DNA of 64,000 bases from Terriglobia bacterium (GTDB lineage: Bacteria; Acidobacteriota; Terriglobia; Terriglobales; Acidobacteriaceae). Shown here piece after piece: positions 26,656-35,294 of the stretch (the stretch's first letter is position 1; each line of letters starts with the position of its first letter). The stretch lies in assembly GCA_020072585.1 (NCBI GenBank), contig JAIQGL010000024.1:41132-105131 (forward strand), in the 5' to 3' direction. A program made the translations under genes and the position numbers. A model generated the notes under the pieces. That model made no database searches, was not told the DNA's origin, and saw only the letters and a list, made by a program, of their open reading frames with translations.

Positions 26656-26806
26656 CCCTCGTCGGCATCAAAGCGCGCTCTTTGATTTCAGGTTCCGGCT
26701 GCTCTTGATGTCAGTCTTGCTGGTCTTCAAGCAGGACAGGCCGGATCCCGGCGCTTTCGGCAAACGTTAGCCAAGGTTTTTTCCACCTGGCTAAGAGGAG
26801 GATCAT

Positions 26807-28150
26807 TTGAGGCGTTTTCATATCCTTGTTGTTTGGATGGTTGCAGCCACTGTTGCCGCCATGGGTCAGCAGACGCAGACACCCGCACCGGCACAATCCA
26901 CCGCTGACGACAAAGCAGCCATGGACAAGAGGCTGCGTGATCTTGAAGATCGCATCGTAATGCTGGAAGGCGAAATTCGCCAGCTCAAGGCCCAGAGCGC
27001 GCCGCCGGCAGCGGGCACGGCCACGACGGCGACTGGCACGCAGCCGCCAACCCAGGAGCCCGGCGCACAGCAGGCTCCGCCAAGTGCGCCAGTTTCTCAG
27101 GCTGAGGCAGTGCGGCTGGGGGGTGCGGGCGGTGCGGCTTCCAAGGCCCTGAATCCTGACATCAGCATGATCGGCGACTTCATCGCCAGCGCTGGGCACA
27201 ATCCCATCAACCCAACTCCGTCCTTTCAGATGCACGAGTCGGAATTGGGAATACAGGCGATTATCGATCCTTACGCTCGCGGCGATTTCTTCCTCTCCTT
27301 CGGCGAAGAGGGCGTGGACCTCGAAGAAGGCTACATCACCTTTACGGCGCTACCTGCCAGCTTTGTGGCCAGGGCCGGCAAGATGCGCGCCGCGTTCGGC
27401 AAGGTAAACACCCTGCACAATCACGTGCTGCCGTGGGTCAACCGTCCGCTGGTCACGCAGAACCTGGTGGGCGGCGAGGACGGAATTGACGATGCCGGGG
27501 TTTCCGTGCAGCGCATCCTGCCTGCGCCCAAGAACTGGTTCATGGAGTTTACCGGGCAGGTCTACCGCGGAGACTCTTCTGACATCTACCGCGCTGAAAA
27601 CAAGAATGACGTGAGCGTGGTGGGCCACTTGCGCACCTACAAGGACCTTACGGAAAGCACCAACCTGGATCTGGGCGGGTCCTACTCGCGCGGGCACAAT
27701 CTGTTCGGCACTGACTTCATCACGAACCTTTATGGCATCGATGCCACGTTCCGCTGGAAGCCTCTGCAGCGCGCGATTTATCACTCGTTCGTTGCGCGCA
27801 GCGAGTTCATCTGGCGGCAGCAGAACCAGCCGAGCATTACGGTATGTGGCACCACGTGTCCCCCGTTTTCAACTTCAGGGTTCCAGCGTGCCTTCGGCTT
27901 TTACACCTCGGCGGATTACCAGTTGGGCCGCCGCTGGTTTTTGGGGGCCCGCATTGACCGTTCTGACCGGCCCTTTAATGCGTCCCTGGTCGATAATGGC
28001 GGTTCCCTGGTGCTGACCTATTGGCCGAGCGAATTTGCCCAGCTCCGCGCCCAGTACCAGTTGACCCGCTACGCGGAAAACTTTGACTCGCACGAGCTGT
28101 TTGTACAGTTACAGTTCGCGCTCGGTGCACACGGCGCGCACCCCTTCTAA
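26807..28150 (+). CDS. Porin-like outer-membrane beta-barrel protein
   Basis: The 447-residue protein starts at TTG with AGGAGG five bases upstream. A signal peptide (to about residue 20, MGQQTQ) is followed by a coiled coil (MDKRLRDLEDRIVMLEGEIR QLKAQ region, about residues 37-65), a Pro/Ala/Thr-rich linker, and a long barrel-like region of alternating residues ending in an aromatic Phe. Coiled coil plus barrel is a common porin plan. Its place between the His/Cys protein and a metal ABC transporter suggests outer-membrane passage of a metal or metal complex. Confidence 0.65.
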   Translation: MRRFHILVVWMVAATVAAMGQQTQTPAPAQSTADDKAAMDKRLRDLEDRIVMLEGEIRQLKAQSAPPAAGTATTATGTQPPTQEPGAQQAPPSAPVSQAEAVRLGGAGGAASKALNPDISMIGDFIASAGHNPINPTPSFQMHESELGIQAIIDPYARGDFFLSFGEEGVDLEEGYITFTALPASFVARAGKMRAAFGKVNTLHNHVLPWVNRPLVTQNLVGGEDGIDDAGVSVQRILPAPKNWFMEFTGQVYRGDSSDIYRAENKNDVSVVGHLRTYKDLTESTNLDLGGSYSRGHNLFGTDFITNLYGIDATFRWKPLQRAIYHSFVARSEFIWRQQNQPSITVCGTTCPPFSTSGFQRAFGFYTSADYQLGRRWFLGARIDRSDRPFNASLVDNGGSLVLTYWPSEFAQLRAQYQLTRYAENFDSHELFVQLQFALGAHGAHPF

Positions 28151-28161
28151 ATGAAGCTATT

Positions 28162-28177
28162 GCGGGCCTGCGCCCGC
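28162..28177 (+). other. GC-rich hairpin between porin and ABC genes
   Basis: GCGGGC at 28162-28167 pairs with GCCCGC at 28172-28177 around a CTGC loop. No T run follows, so it may be an attenuating or RNA-stabilising hairpin rather than a terminator. Confidence 0.4.
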
Positions 28178-28213
28178 CCATGAGGGGAAGCGAGATTATT
28201 TGTGGAGAGATTA

Positions 28214-29152
28214 ATGAAATTACGTTCGAAATTATTCGGCATTGTTGTTAGCGCGATGCTGGTGGTCATGCTGCTTCTGCCTTCTGCGGCAGAAGCCAAG
28301 AAGCTGAAAGTCATTACCACCCTGACGGACCTGGCGTCGCTCACCCAGGAAGTCGGCGGCGACAAAGTAGATGTGGAGGCGCTGGCCAAGGGCTACCAGG
28401 ACCCGCACTTCGTGGAGCCTAAACCGAGCTTTCTGCTCAAGCTGCGCAATGCCGACCTGCTTATCCTGGTTGGCCTTGAGCTGGAGATTGGCTGGCTTCC
28501 TCCATTGATCACGCAAAGTGGCAATGGCAAGATCCAGCCCGGCGGGCTGGGGTATCTTGACGCCTCGCAGTTCGCGCAAATCTTAGAGATTCCGCAAGGC
28601 AGCGTGACCCGTGCAGAAGGCGACGTGCATCCGATGGGCAATCCCCACTACTGGCTGGATTCGGACAATGGGCGGCGCATCGCCAAAGGCATAGCGGCAA
28701 AACTCAGCGCCCTGGACCCAGGGGACCAGGCATATTTCCAGCAGCGCGAGCAGGACTTCGAAACGCGGCTGGCCGAGGCCGACAAGAAGTGGTTGACCTT
28801 GATGGCGCCGTATCACGGGCGCAAGGTGGTGACCTACCACCGCTCGTGGCCGAACTTTGCCAAGCACTTTGGCCTGGACGTGATCGGCTACATCGAGCCC
28901 CGGCCCGGCATTCCGCCCACGCCCTCGCATACCATCGATCTCGTGAACCAGATGAAGCGCGAAGGCGTAAAGATTGAGCTGATCGAGCCATACTTCGATC
29001 TCAAGACGCCCAATAGCATTGCCAGCATGGTGAACGGCAAGGTGGTAGTGCTGATGCCTTCCGTAGGCGGAAAGCCAGAGATTACCGATTATTTCAAGTT
29101 GTTCGATTACGACATTGCTCTCCTTACGAAAGCATTTGAGGAGACGAAATAA
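28214..29152 (+). CDS. Metal ABC transporter substrate-binding protein (ZnuA/PsaA family)
   Basis: This 312-residue periplasmic protein has a signal peptide (residues 1-28, cleavage after AEA). The cluster A-I metal ligands are visible: His65 (YQDPHFVEP), His145 (MGNPHYWLD), His209 (VTYHRSWPN), and acidic residues Glu228 (YIEPRPGIPP) and Asp262 (EPYFD). There is no His-rich loop between the second and third regions. Zinc or manganese is likely; the ligand set does not decide. A GGAGAG site precedes ATG 28214. It is the first gene of a tight pair with the permease. Confidence 0.85.
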   Translation: MKLRSKLFGIVVSAMLVVMLLLPSAAEAKKLKVITTLTDLASLTQEVGGDKVDVEALAKGYQDPHFVEPKPSFLLKLRNADLLILVGLELEIGWLPPLITQSGNGKIQPGGLGYLDASQFAQILEIPQGSVTRAEGDVHPMGNPHYWLDSDNGRRIAKGIAAKLSALDPGDQAYFQQREQDFETRLAEADKKWLTLMAPYHGRKVVTYHRSWPNFAKHFGLDVIGYIEPRPGIPPTPSHTIDLVNQMKREGVKIELIEPYFDLKTPNSIASMVNGKVVVLMPSVGGKPEITDYFKLFDYDIALLTKAFEETK

Positions 29153-29162
29153 AAGGACCGCG

Positions 29163-30035
29163 ATGGAAATTCTTCATTTTCTGATTCTCCCCTTTCTCGC
29201 CAGTCTGATATTGACCGGCATACACGCCTATCTGGGCGTACACGTTGTGGAACGCGGCGTGATCTTTGTTGATCTGGCGCTGGCGCAGATTGCCGCGCTG
29301 GGGGCCACCACAGCCATCCTGATCGGCATGGACCCGCACGGCACGGGCGCGTATTGGATGAGCCTGGGCTTCACCTTCGTCGGCGCGGGAATCTTCACCT
29401 TTGTGCGCTCGCGCCAAAAACGCATACCGCTGGAGGCCTTCATCGGCATTACCTATGCCGTTGCCTCGGCCGCGGCCATCATCGCCATGAGCAAGGCCAC
29501 GGGTGAAACCGAGCATCTGAAAGACATGCTGGTGGGCAATATTCTGGCGGTTTCACAGCATGACGTGATCAAGACCGCGCTGCTCTACGGGGCCATCGGC
29601 ATATTTCATTTTATCTTCCGTAAGAAATTCCTGGCCATTTCGCTCAGCCACAACACCAACGGCGGCCCACAGCCTAACCTGAACGTGCGGCTCTGGGACT
29701 TTCTCTTCTACGCGTCGTTCGGTTTTGTCGTGACTTCATCGGTCGCGATTGCCGGCGTGTTGCTGGTGTTCTGCTACCTGGTGGTACCGTCCGTTGGCGC
29801 CATGTTGTTTGCTGACCGCATTGGAACGCGGCTGGCCATCGGCTGGACCATGGGAACTCTGGTCTCGGCGCTGGGGTGTTACTGCTCGGTCTTTTTTGAT
29901 ACGCCCACAGGCGCCACCATCGTATGCACCTTCGGCGCGGTTTTGGTGGTGATGGCCGTGGTCAAGGCCGTTTTCTTCAAAGTGCGGCAGGAACAGGCGC
30001 AACCGGCGGAGGTGCGTGCCCGGCAAGTCGTTTGA
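29163..30035 (+). CDS. Metal ABC transporter permease (ZnuB/MntB, ABC-3 family)
   Basis: This 290-residue integral membrane protein starts MEILHFLILPFLASLILTGI. It has about eight transmembrane segments and the ABC-3 motif GVIFVDLALAQIAALGATTA, in which the small-residue helix binds the ATPase. It lies ten bases after the binding protein and clearly belongs with it. No ATP-binding subunit gene is found before or after, so the ATPase must be encoded elsewhere. The cytoplasmic C-terminus is short. Confidence 0.87.
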   Translation: MEILHFLILPFLASLILTGIHAYLGVHVVERGVIFVDLALAQIAALGATTAILIGMDPHGTGAYWMSLGFTFVGAGIFTFVRSRQKRIPLEAFIGITYAVASAAAIIAMSKATGETEHLKDMLVGNILAVSQHDVIKTALLYGAIGIFHFIFRKKFLAISLSHNTNGGPQPNLNVRLWDFLFYASFGFVVTSSVAIAGVLLVFCYLVVPSVGAMLFADRIGTRLAIGWTMGTLVSALGCYCSVFFDTPTGATIVCTFGAVLVVMAVVKAVFFKVRQEQAQPAEVRARQVV

Positions 30036-30053
30036 TCCATTTTTATTACTGCT

Positions 30054-30356
30054 ATGAAACACAAACAAAGCGAAATCGCTCGTTGGATCCCGGCCTGGCT
30101 GGTTATTGCCTGCCTGGTCCTGGTGCTGGGTTCAGCGGCGGCGCAGGCGTTGCATTTCCACCCTGACGGGCTGGAAAAAGACGCCCGGCATTGTCCCGTG
30201 TGCCAGCTGTTGCATTCGCCGGTGCGTCTGGCAGGTTTGTGCCACACCACTGTCACCTTCCAGCAGACAGGCGTCCTGGGCCTGCTGTTGAATACTCACC
30301 ACAAGACAGAACTGCATTCGTCTCCGTATTCTTCCCGTCCTCCTCCTCCCGCATAG
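30054..30356 (+). CDS. Second small exported His/Cys protein
   Basis: This 100-residue protein has a signal helix (WLVIACLVLVLGSAAAQA), HFHPDG, CPVCQLLHSP and a late His pair (NTHHKTELH) before a final RPPPPA. It is built like the product at 26347, so the cluster has one such gene at each side of the transporter. A DUF2946-like assignment and metal binding are inferred. It lies 18 bases after the permease and 63 bases before the receptor, consistent with one operon. Confidence 0.6.
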   Translation: MKHKQSEIARWIPAWLVIACLVLVLGSAAAQALHFHPDGLEKDARHCPVCQLLHSPVRLAGLCHTTVTFQQTGVLGLLLNTHHKTELHSSPYSSRPPPPA

Positions 30357-30419
30357 CTCCGTCCGCAAAGCCAAATTTCGACCCCAAACACTCTTCACTC
30401 ACCAAGCATTGGAGGAGCT

Positions 30420-33134
30420 ATGCGTATTTCTATGAAAGCACTTCTGCTGTTCTCGTCGCTGGCGTTCATCGCGATAGTGTTTCTATTCTGCTACCAGGCT
30501 GCGGCACAAACTTCCAGCAATTCAGGAACGATTCAAGGTGTGGTTACCGACCCGACCGGAGCAGTCATTGCCGGTGCGAAGGTTGAAATTCATAACCCGG
30601 TCAGCGGTTACAGCCGCACGGTGAGCACGGACGGCACGGGGCGATTCAGTCTGCCTAATGTTCCGTTCAATCCTTACCATCTCACCGTGACGGGAAAGGG
30701 ATTTGGGCAGTTCACGCAGGATGTCGATGTTCGTTCGGTGGTCCCCGTCAACCTTAACGTCGGCCTGAGTGTGACCAGCAGCATGGAGACTGTCACCGTG
30801 GAAGGGGGCGGCGGAGACCTGATCGAAACCAGTCCCACATTTCACACCGACGTGGATCGCGGCCTGTTCGACAAAGTGCCGCTGGAAAGCTCGTCATCAT
30901 CGGTGAGCTCACTAGTAACACTAGTTACGCCGGGTATTGCCGCTGACTCAAACGGTCTTTTTCACGGGATGGGCGACCATGCGGAGAACTCCTTCTCTGT
31001 GGATGGCCAGCCAATTACAGACCAGCAGAGCAAGATATTCTCCAACCAGATTCCCCTGGACTCGATTCAGTCAATGGAAGTAATTTCGGGCGCTCCGCCT
31101 GCTGAATTCGGTGAGAAGGCGAGCGTTGTGATCAACGTAACAACACGCTCTGGTCAGGGTGTGACCACGCCTCACGGCGCCTTCACAACTTCTTATGGCA
31201 GTTTTGGCACGTCCGATGCAGGATTTAATCTCGCTTACGGAGGCCAGAAGTGGGGGAATTTCATCTCCATCAACGGGTTGAACAGTGGCCGCTTTCTTGA
31301 TCCGCCTGAATTTACTGTCATGCACGCAAAGGGAAACGAACAGAATGTATTTGATAGGCTGGACTTTCAACTCTCCCAGGCAGACTCCATCCACCTGAAC
31401 TTAGGATTCACGCGCTCGTGGTTTCAGACGCCGAATACGTTTGACGCTCAAAACGCCACGGCTTGGTCCGGGCTGGTAGTTGACAATGGCGGTCTTGGGC
31501 CTGATGGACTTCCTGTCGGCCCCTCAGACCAGCGCTCTCAGATCAGGACTTTCAACATTGCTCCGTCTTGGACCCATCTGATCAACTCCAATACTGTCTT
31601 CACACTGGGCGCATTCCTCCGGCATGACCAGTTCAACTACTATCCCAGCAATAACCCATTTGCCGATCTTGGCCCAGACCTTCAGCAAGAGACATTAACG
31701 CAGGACCGCAGACTCACGAATGCTGGAATTCGCTCTGATGTTTCTTACTCCAAAGGTATTCATAATCTGAAGGTGGGGGCCACATATCAACATACCTTTC
31801 TCGACGAGAAGAATAAGTTCGGCATCGTTGATCCGACATTAAATGCCGTTTGCTTCAATGCCGACGGAAGCCCCAATACCGACCCGACAATCACAAATCC
31901 TGCCCAGTGCGGCGGAGCACAGAATCCTGGCGGCGCAACCAACCCCAACTTCAACGATGTTCTGCTTCCTTTTGACCTGACACGCGGCGGCGGCCTGTTT
32001 CCTTTTAATGGCCATGCGGACATCAAGCAGCTTGCTCTCTACGTGCAGGACGCAATCACGGTGGGGGGCTGGTCCTTAAATCTGGGTATGCGCGGTGATT
32101 TCTACCACGGTCTCAGTTCGCACAACGAGGCTGAGCCGCGCCTCGGCGTTGCCTACAATTTCAAGAAAACCAATACTGTCTTACGCGCTTCGTATGCGCG
32201 AATCCTGGAGACTCCGTTCAACGAAAACCTGATTCTTTCCAGCACCGGTTGTGCTAATCCCGTTCTGAACCCGCTTCTGTTCTGTTCGTCAAATGTGGTC
32301 ACTCCGTTCAGCCCCGGCTGGCGTAACGAGTTTCATGCAGGTTTGCAGCAGGCATTCGGGAAGTATCTGGTTTTCTCCGGTGAGTATGTCTGGAAATACA
32401 CGCACAATGCTTATGACTTTGGCGTCTTCGGAAGTACTCCGCTCACCTTCCCCATTGAATGGCACAACTCTGAGATTCCCGGCTTTGCTGGGCGTGTAAG
32501 CGTACCTAACTTCCACGGCTTTACCGGGCTTTTTGTTTTCTCCAGCGTGGCATCTCGCTTCTTTACGCCGCAGCTCGGTGGCGCTGGAGCTGCTCCTTCG
32601 TCAATTGGGGCGTTCCGCATCGACCATGACGAAGTGTTCAACGCGACTACCCACCTTCAATATCAAATAGGCAAGCGTGGGCCGTGGACGGGCTTCAATT
32701 GGCGGTATGACAGCGGCCTGGTGGCAGGCGCGGTCCCGTTCGTCACGGACGTCACCACACCGGTCGACCTGACAGGGCTTACTGCCGACCAGCAAATCCA
32801 AGCAGGACTCTTTTGCGGCGGCGTTTTCCCAACGCTCAGTTCGCCCCTGACAACCTGCTCTCCATCGCAGTTCGGGTCCACTCGAGTAACGATACCCGCC
32901 CCTGGCACCGAAAACGATGACCACAATCCTCCGCGCATCGCTCCGCGCAACCTCTTTGACGTAGCTGTGGGGCATGACAATCTCTTCAATGGCGACCGTT
33001 ACAAGTGGAGCTTGCAGATAAGCGCCATTAACATCACTAACAAGACCGCGCTCTACAACTTCCTCTCAACGTTCAGTGGGACTCATTTTGTTACGCCGCG
33101 TTCGTATACGGCGCAACTGGGCTTCCATTTCTAA
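30420..33134 (+). CDS. TonB-dependent receptor with carboxypeptidase-regulatory-like domain (Oar-like)
   Basis: This 904-residue outer-membrane protein begins with a signal peptide (ending CYQAAAQ). A CarboxypepD_reg-like Ig domain follows (GTIQGVVTDPTGAVIAGAKV, about residues 38-118), then a plug (SFSVDGQPITDQ, SMEVISGAPPAEFGEKASVV) and a 22-strand-type barrel ending AQLGFHF with terminal Phe. This plan is abundant in Acidobacteriota. A GGAGGAG site supports the start at 30420. Being last in the metal cluster, it may import a metal complex across the outer membrane; substrate is inferred from context only. Confidence 0.85.
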   Translation: MRISMKALLLFSSLAFIAIVFLFCYQAAAQTSSNSGTIQGVVTDPTGAVIAGAKVEIHNPVSGYSRTVSTDGTGRFSLPNVPFNPYHLTVTGKGFGQFTQDVDVRSVVPVNLNVGLSVTSSMETVTVEGGGGDLIETSPTFHTDVDRGLFDKVPLESSSSSVSSLVTLVTPGIAADSNGLFHGMGDHAENSFSVDGQPITDQQSKIFSNQIPLDSIQSMEVISGAPPAEFGEKASVVINVTTRSGQGVTTPHGAFTTSYGSFGTSDAGFNLAYGGQKWGNFISINGLNSGRFLDPPEFTVMHAKGNEQNVFDRLDFQLSQADSIHLNLGFTRSWFQTPNTFDAQNATAWSGLVVDNGGLGPDGLPVGPSDQRSQIRTFNIAPSWTHLINSNTVFTLGAFLRHDQFNYYPSNNPFADLGPDLQQETLTQDRRLTNAGIRSDVSYSKGIHNLKVGATYQHTFLDEKNKFGIVDPTLNAVCFNADGSPNTDPTITNPAQCGGAQNPGGATNPNFNDVLLPFDLTRGGGLFPFNGHADIKQLALYVQDAITVGGWSLNLGMRGDFYHGLSSHNEAEPRLGVAYNFKKTNTVLRASYARILETPFNENLILSSTGCANPVLNPLLFCSSNVVTPFSPGWRNEFHAGLQQAFGKYLVFSGEYVWKYTHNAYDFGVFGSTPLTFPIEWHNSEIPGFAGRVSVPNFHGFTGLFVFSSVASRFFTPQLGGAGAAPSSIGAFRIDHDEVFNATTHLQYQIGKRGPWTGFNWRYDSGLVAGAVPFVTDVTTPVDLTGLTADQQIQAGLFCGGVFPTLSSPLTTCSPSQFGSTRVTIPAPGTENDDHNPPRIAPRNLFDVAVGHDNLFNGDRYKWSLQISAINITNKTALYNFLSTFSGTHFVTPRSYTAQLGFHF

Positions 33135-33147
33135 AGGAAAAGTTGAA

Positions 33148-33180
33148 TCAGGGGGCGGGCGTTATCAGAGCCGCCCCTGA
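33148..33180 (+). terminator. Hairpin after the TonB receptor
   Basis: TCAGGGGGCGGGC pairs imperfectly with GCCGCCCCTGA around a short loop, 14 bases after the receptor stop. There is no downstream T run, so it is a probable 3'-end hairpin rather than a proven intrinsic terminator. Confidence 0.5.
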
Positions 33181-33240
33181 GGACTATAGCCATCATCTTA
33201 AGCACCCACGTGGCGTTCTATTCCGTTGCGATGTGAGAAG

Positions 33241-33386
33241 GGCTGCATTCTCCACCATAGAGCGCGATAAATACTTTTATTTGCAATGGTCTGGTGCTTT
33301 GATCAAAGTAAGTGAATCAGGGGGATGCAATCGTAAATAATTAAAACTAAACAACTTAAGTGGCGGAGAGGGTGGATTCGAACTTT
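33241..33386 (+). repeat. Composite repeat R2 plus tRNA-Ser 3'-end-like fragment, copy 2
   Basis: From ATTCTCCACCAT (33246) through GATAAATACTTTTATTTGC to AAGTGGCGGAGAGGGTGGATT and CGAAC (33358-33385), this aligns piece by piece with 41585-41723, and its middle matches 26085-26126. The final part, reverse-complemented, is GTTCGAATCC then CCCTCTCCGCCA, as in the 3' end of a tRNA-Ser. There is no complete tRNA. Unlike copies A and B, the R1 body does not follow. Confidence 0.7.
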
Positions 33387-33421
33387 CCTGATTTTTGAGT
33401 ATTGGCCTTTCAGGAGAAGGC

Positions 33422-33565
33422 ATGCCGTTTTCGAGTGAAATTAATGCTGTACTGCTTCTTTACTATCGAAATCGCTCGGCCCTGTGGCTCGTAGGAATCG
33501 GGCTTTTCGGGTATCTTTTTGTTTCGAGCTTGGTGGTGCTTTGGCGAAGGCATCATAAGGCTTGA
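33422..33565 (+). CDS. Very small single-span membrane protein
   Basis: This 47-residue protein (MPFSSEINAVLLLYYRNRSA, then a helix WLVGIGLFGYLFVSSLVVLW and a basic end RRHHKA) follows an AGGAGAAGG site at 33412-33420, one of the strongest in the region. One transmembrane helix with cytoplasmic basic tail is clear. It lies just downstream of the repeat and upstream of the antiporter. Function is unknown. Confidence 0.5.
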   Translation: MPFSSEINAVLLLYYRNRSALWLVGIGLFGYLFVSSLVVLWRRHHKA

Positions 33566-33630
33566 TTGCTTCTGATGAATCACGGTGGAGCTACCTCATA
33601 TAAAGCGATCATGATTTCTAACTCACGGCT

Positions 33631-35196
33631 ATGACCCACGGCACTACAATTTTGATGGAGCTTTTCGTCATATTCATTTGGGCGAAGATCTTCGGAGAGA
33701 TTTTTGAGCACTGGAAACTGCCAGCCGCTCTGGGCGAAATAGCCTGTGGCATCTTGCTGGGTCCTCACGCAATTGCTCTTATCAAGCCCACTGAATTCAC
33801 ATTCTCGATTGCCCAAGTAGGCGCCGTCTTCCTCTTGCTCCACGTTGGTCTGGAGACCCGTCCGCAAGAACTGATCCGTGTGGGTGGGAAATCCCTAGGC
33901 GTTGCCCTCGGTGGCGTACTTCTGCCCTTTGCCCTCGGATTCGGATACATGCTGCTGTCAAAGTACACGGCCCACGAGGCGACCTTGGTGGCTGCCGCTA
34001 TGGTTGCAACCAGCGTCGCTGTGACCGCGCGTGTCCTGCGCGATATGGGCGTCCTGGGAACAGACGCAGCGAAAATCATTCTGGGAGCGGCGGTCTTTGA
34101 TGACATTCTAGGCATGCTTTTGATCGCAGTTGTGGCCGGGCTCGCTTCAACCGGCACCATTCGCTGGCTGCAGCTCACGGTTCTCTCGACCGAAGCAATC
34201 GGGTTTGCTCTATTCATGGTTTTTGTTGCACCTAAGCTCATTGGAAGAGTCCGTACACGAATCCAGGATTTGTCGATACCCAATGCGCCAATTTTTCTCG
34301 CTATGGGGTTGGGCCTCGGCCTTTCAGCGGTTGCAGAAAAAATAGGTCTCGCCGCGATCATCGGAGCATTTTTTGCCGGTCTTGCCTTCGCAGAGTATGG
34401 CACGGAATGGAGGATCCGACCTCACGTAGAAGGTGTTTCAGACTTCCTTGCGCCGTTCTTCTTCTTTACGATTGGCGCACAGCTTGATCTCAAAGTGTTC
34501 TCCTCGGCCTCGCTAGTCGCTACTGCGGGCGTCATTTCCTTGCTTGCGATTCTCTCCAAATTGGTGGGCTGCGGGCTTCCTGTACTTGGGCAGGGCCTGA
34601 ATGTCGCGCTTCAGGTCGGAATAGGCATGATTCCCCGGGCTGAGGTCGGCCTGATCGTGGCGGCGTTGGGTTTGCAAACAGGCTTACTGTCACAGTCCGG
34701 TTATGCGATCGTGGTCTTGATGGCGATGGTAACGACCATTGCCACTCCCCCGCTTTTGAAGTTGCCGTTTCGTCCGCTGGTGCAGTCGAGGACGGCGGTA
34801 AAAAGTGTTCCTCACGAGAAGGCGTGGCGCAGAATTCTGGGACCGGCGCTCGGGTTGGTCATATCCGCCGTCCTGTCCGTCCTTGCGACCGCGGTTTTTC
34901 GCGAACGGCCGAGCCGGGTCCTCGTGCCGGCGGGCTTCCTGATCGTCATCATCCTGGTTGCCCGGTCGTGGGGGAGAGTAGCGGGGGTGCTCGGTACTGC
35001 GACCGCAGCCCTGGTGTTCGCGTTTCTGCTATTCAATCCCGTTGGAAGTTGGATGGTAAATGATGATGCAGCGCGGACAAATCTGGGGTGGATGTTGCTA
35101 GGCGGTATGGCGCTCTCGTATTTCCTGGGCAAACAAAGACGGGCCGAGCAGACGGGTACACCTTCCTCTAATCGCAATACTCCCACGATGGCGTAA
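33631..35196 (+). CDS. Cation:proton antiporter (CPA2/Kef-type)
   Basis: This 521-residue membrane protein has 12-13 transmembrane helices. Family features are LPAALGEIACGILLGP, the unwound-helix motif ATSVAVTARVLRDMG and the ion-binding VFDDILGMLL with paired Asp typical of electrogenic CPA2 exchangers. No RCK/TrkA-N regulatory domain follows; instead there is a hydrophobic extension of three or four helices to the C-terminus. It likely exchanges Na or K for H. It is transcribed alone and converges with the P450 gene. Confidence 0.85.
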   Translation: MTHGTTILMELFVIFIWAKIFGEIFEHWKLPAALGEIACGILLGPHAIALIKPTEFTFSIAQVGAVFLLLHVGLETRPQELIRVGGKSLGVALGGVLLPFALGFGYMLLSKYTAHEATLVAAAMVATSVAVTARVLRDMGVLGTDAAKIILGAAVFDDILGMLLIAVVAGLASTGTIRWLQLTVLSTEAIGFALFMVFVAPKLIGRVRTRIQDLSIPNAPIFLAMGLGLGLSAVAEKIGLAAIIGAFFAGLAFAEYGTEWRIRPHVEGVSDFLAPFFFFTIGAQLDLKVFSSASLVATAGVISLLAILSKLVGCGLPVLGQGLNVALQVGIGMIPRAEVGLIVAALGLQTGLLSQSGYAIVVLMAMVTTIATPPLLKLPFRPLVQSRTAVKSVPHEKAWRRILGPALGLVISAVLSVLATAVFRERPSRVLVPAGFLIVIILVARSWGRVAGVLGTATAALVFAFLLFNPVGSWMVNDDAARTNLGWMLLGGMALSYFLGKQRRAEQTGTPSSNRNTPTMA

Positions 35197-35294
35197 GGAG
35201 GCTTGTCACAAAACTCCCAACGGAAGCAAGGTAAATTCCGCAATCCCTCCCATCTTGCTCAATTGACGAATGAACGCACGTCCCAGCTTGATGG

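Noticed and set aside
33358..33386. tRNA-Ser gene
   Set aside because: Only the 3' acceptor/T-arm-like part is present at this site and at 3500 and 41701; no D-arm or anticodon arm can be folded next to it.
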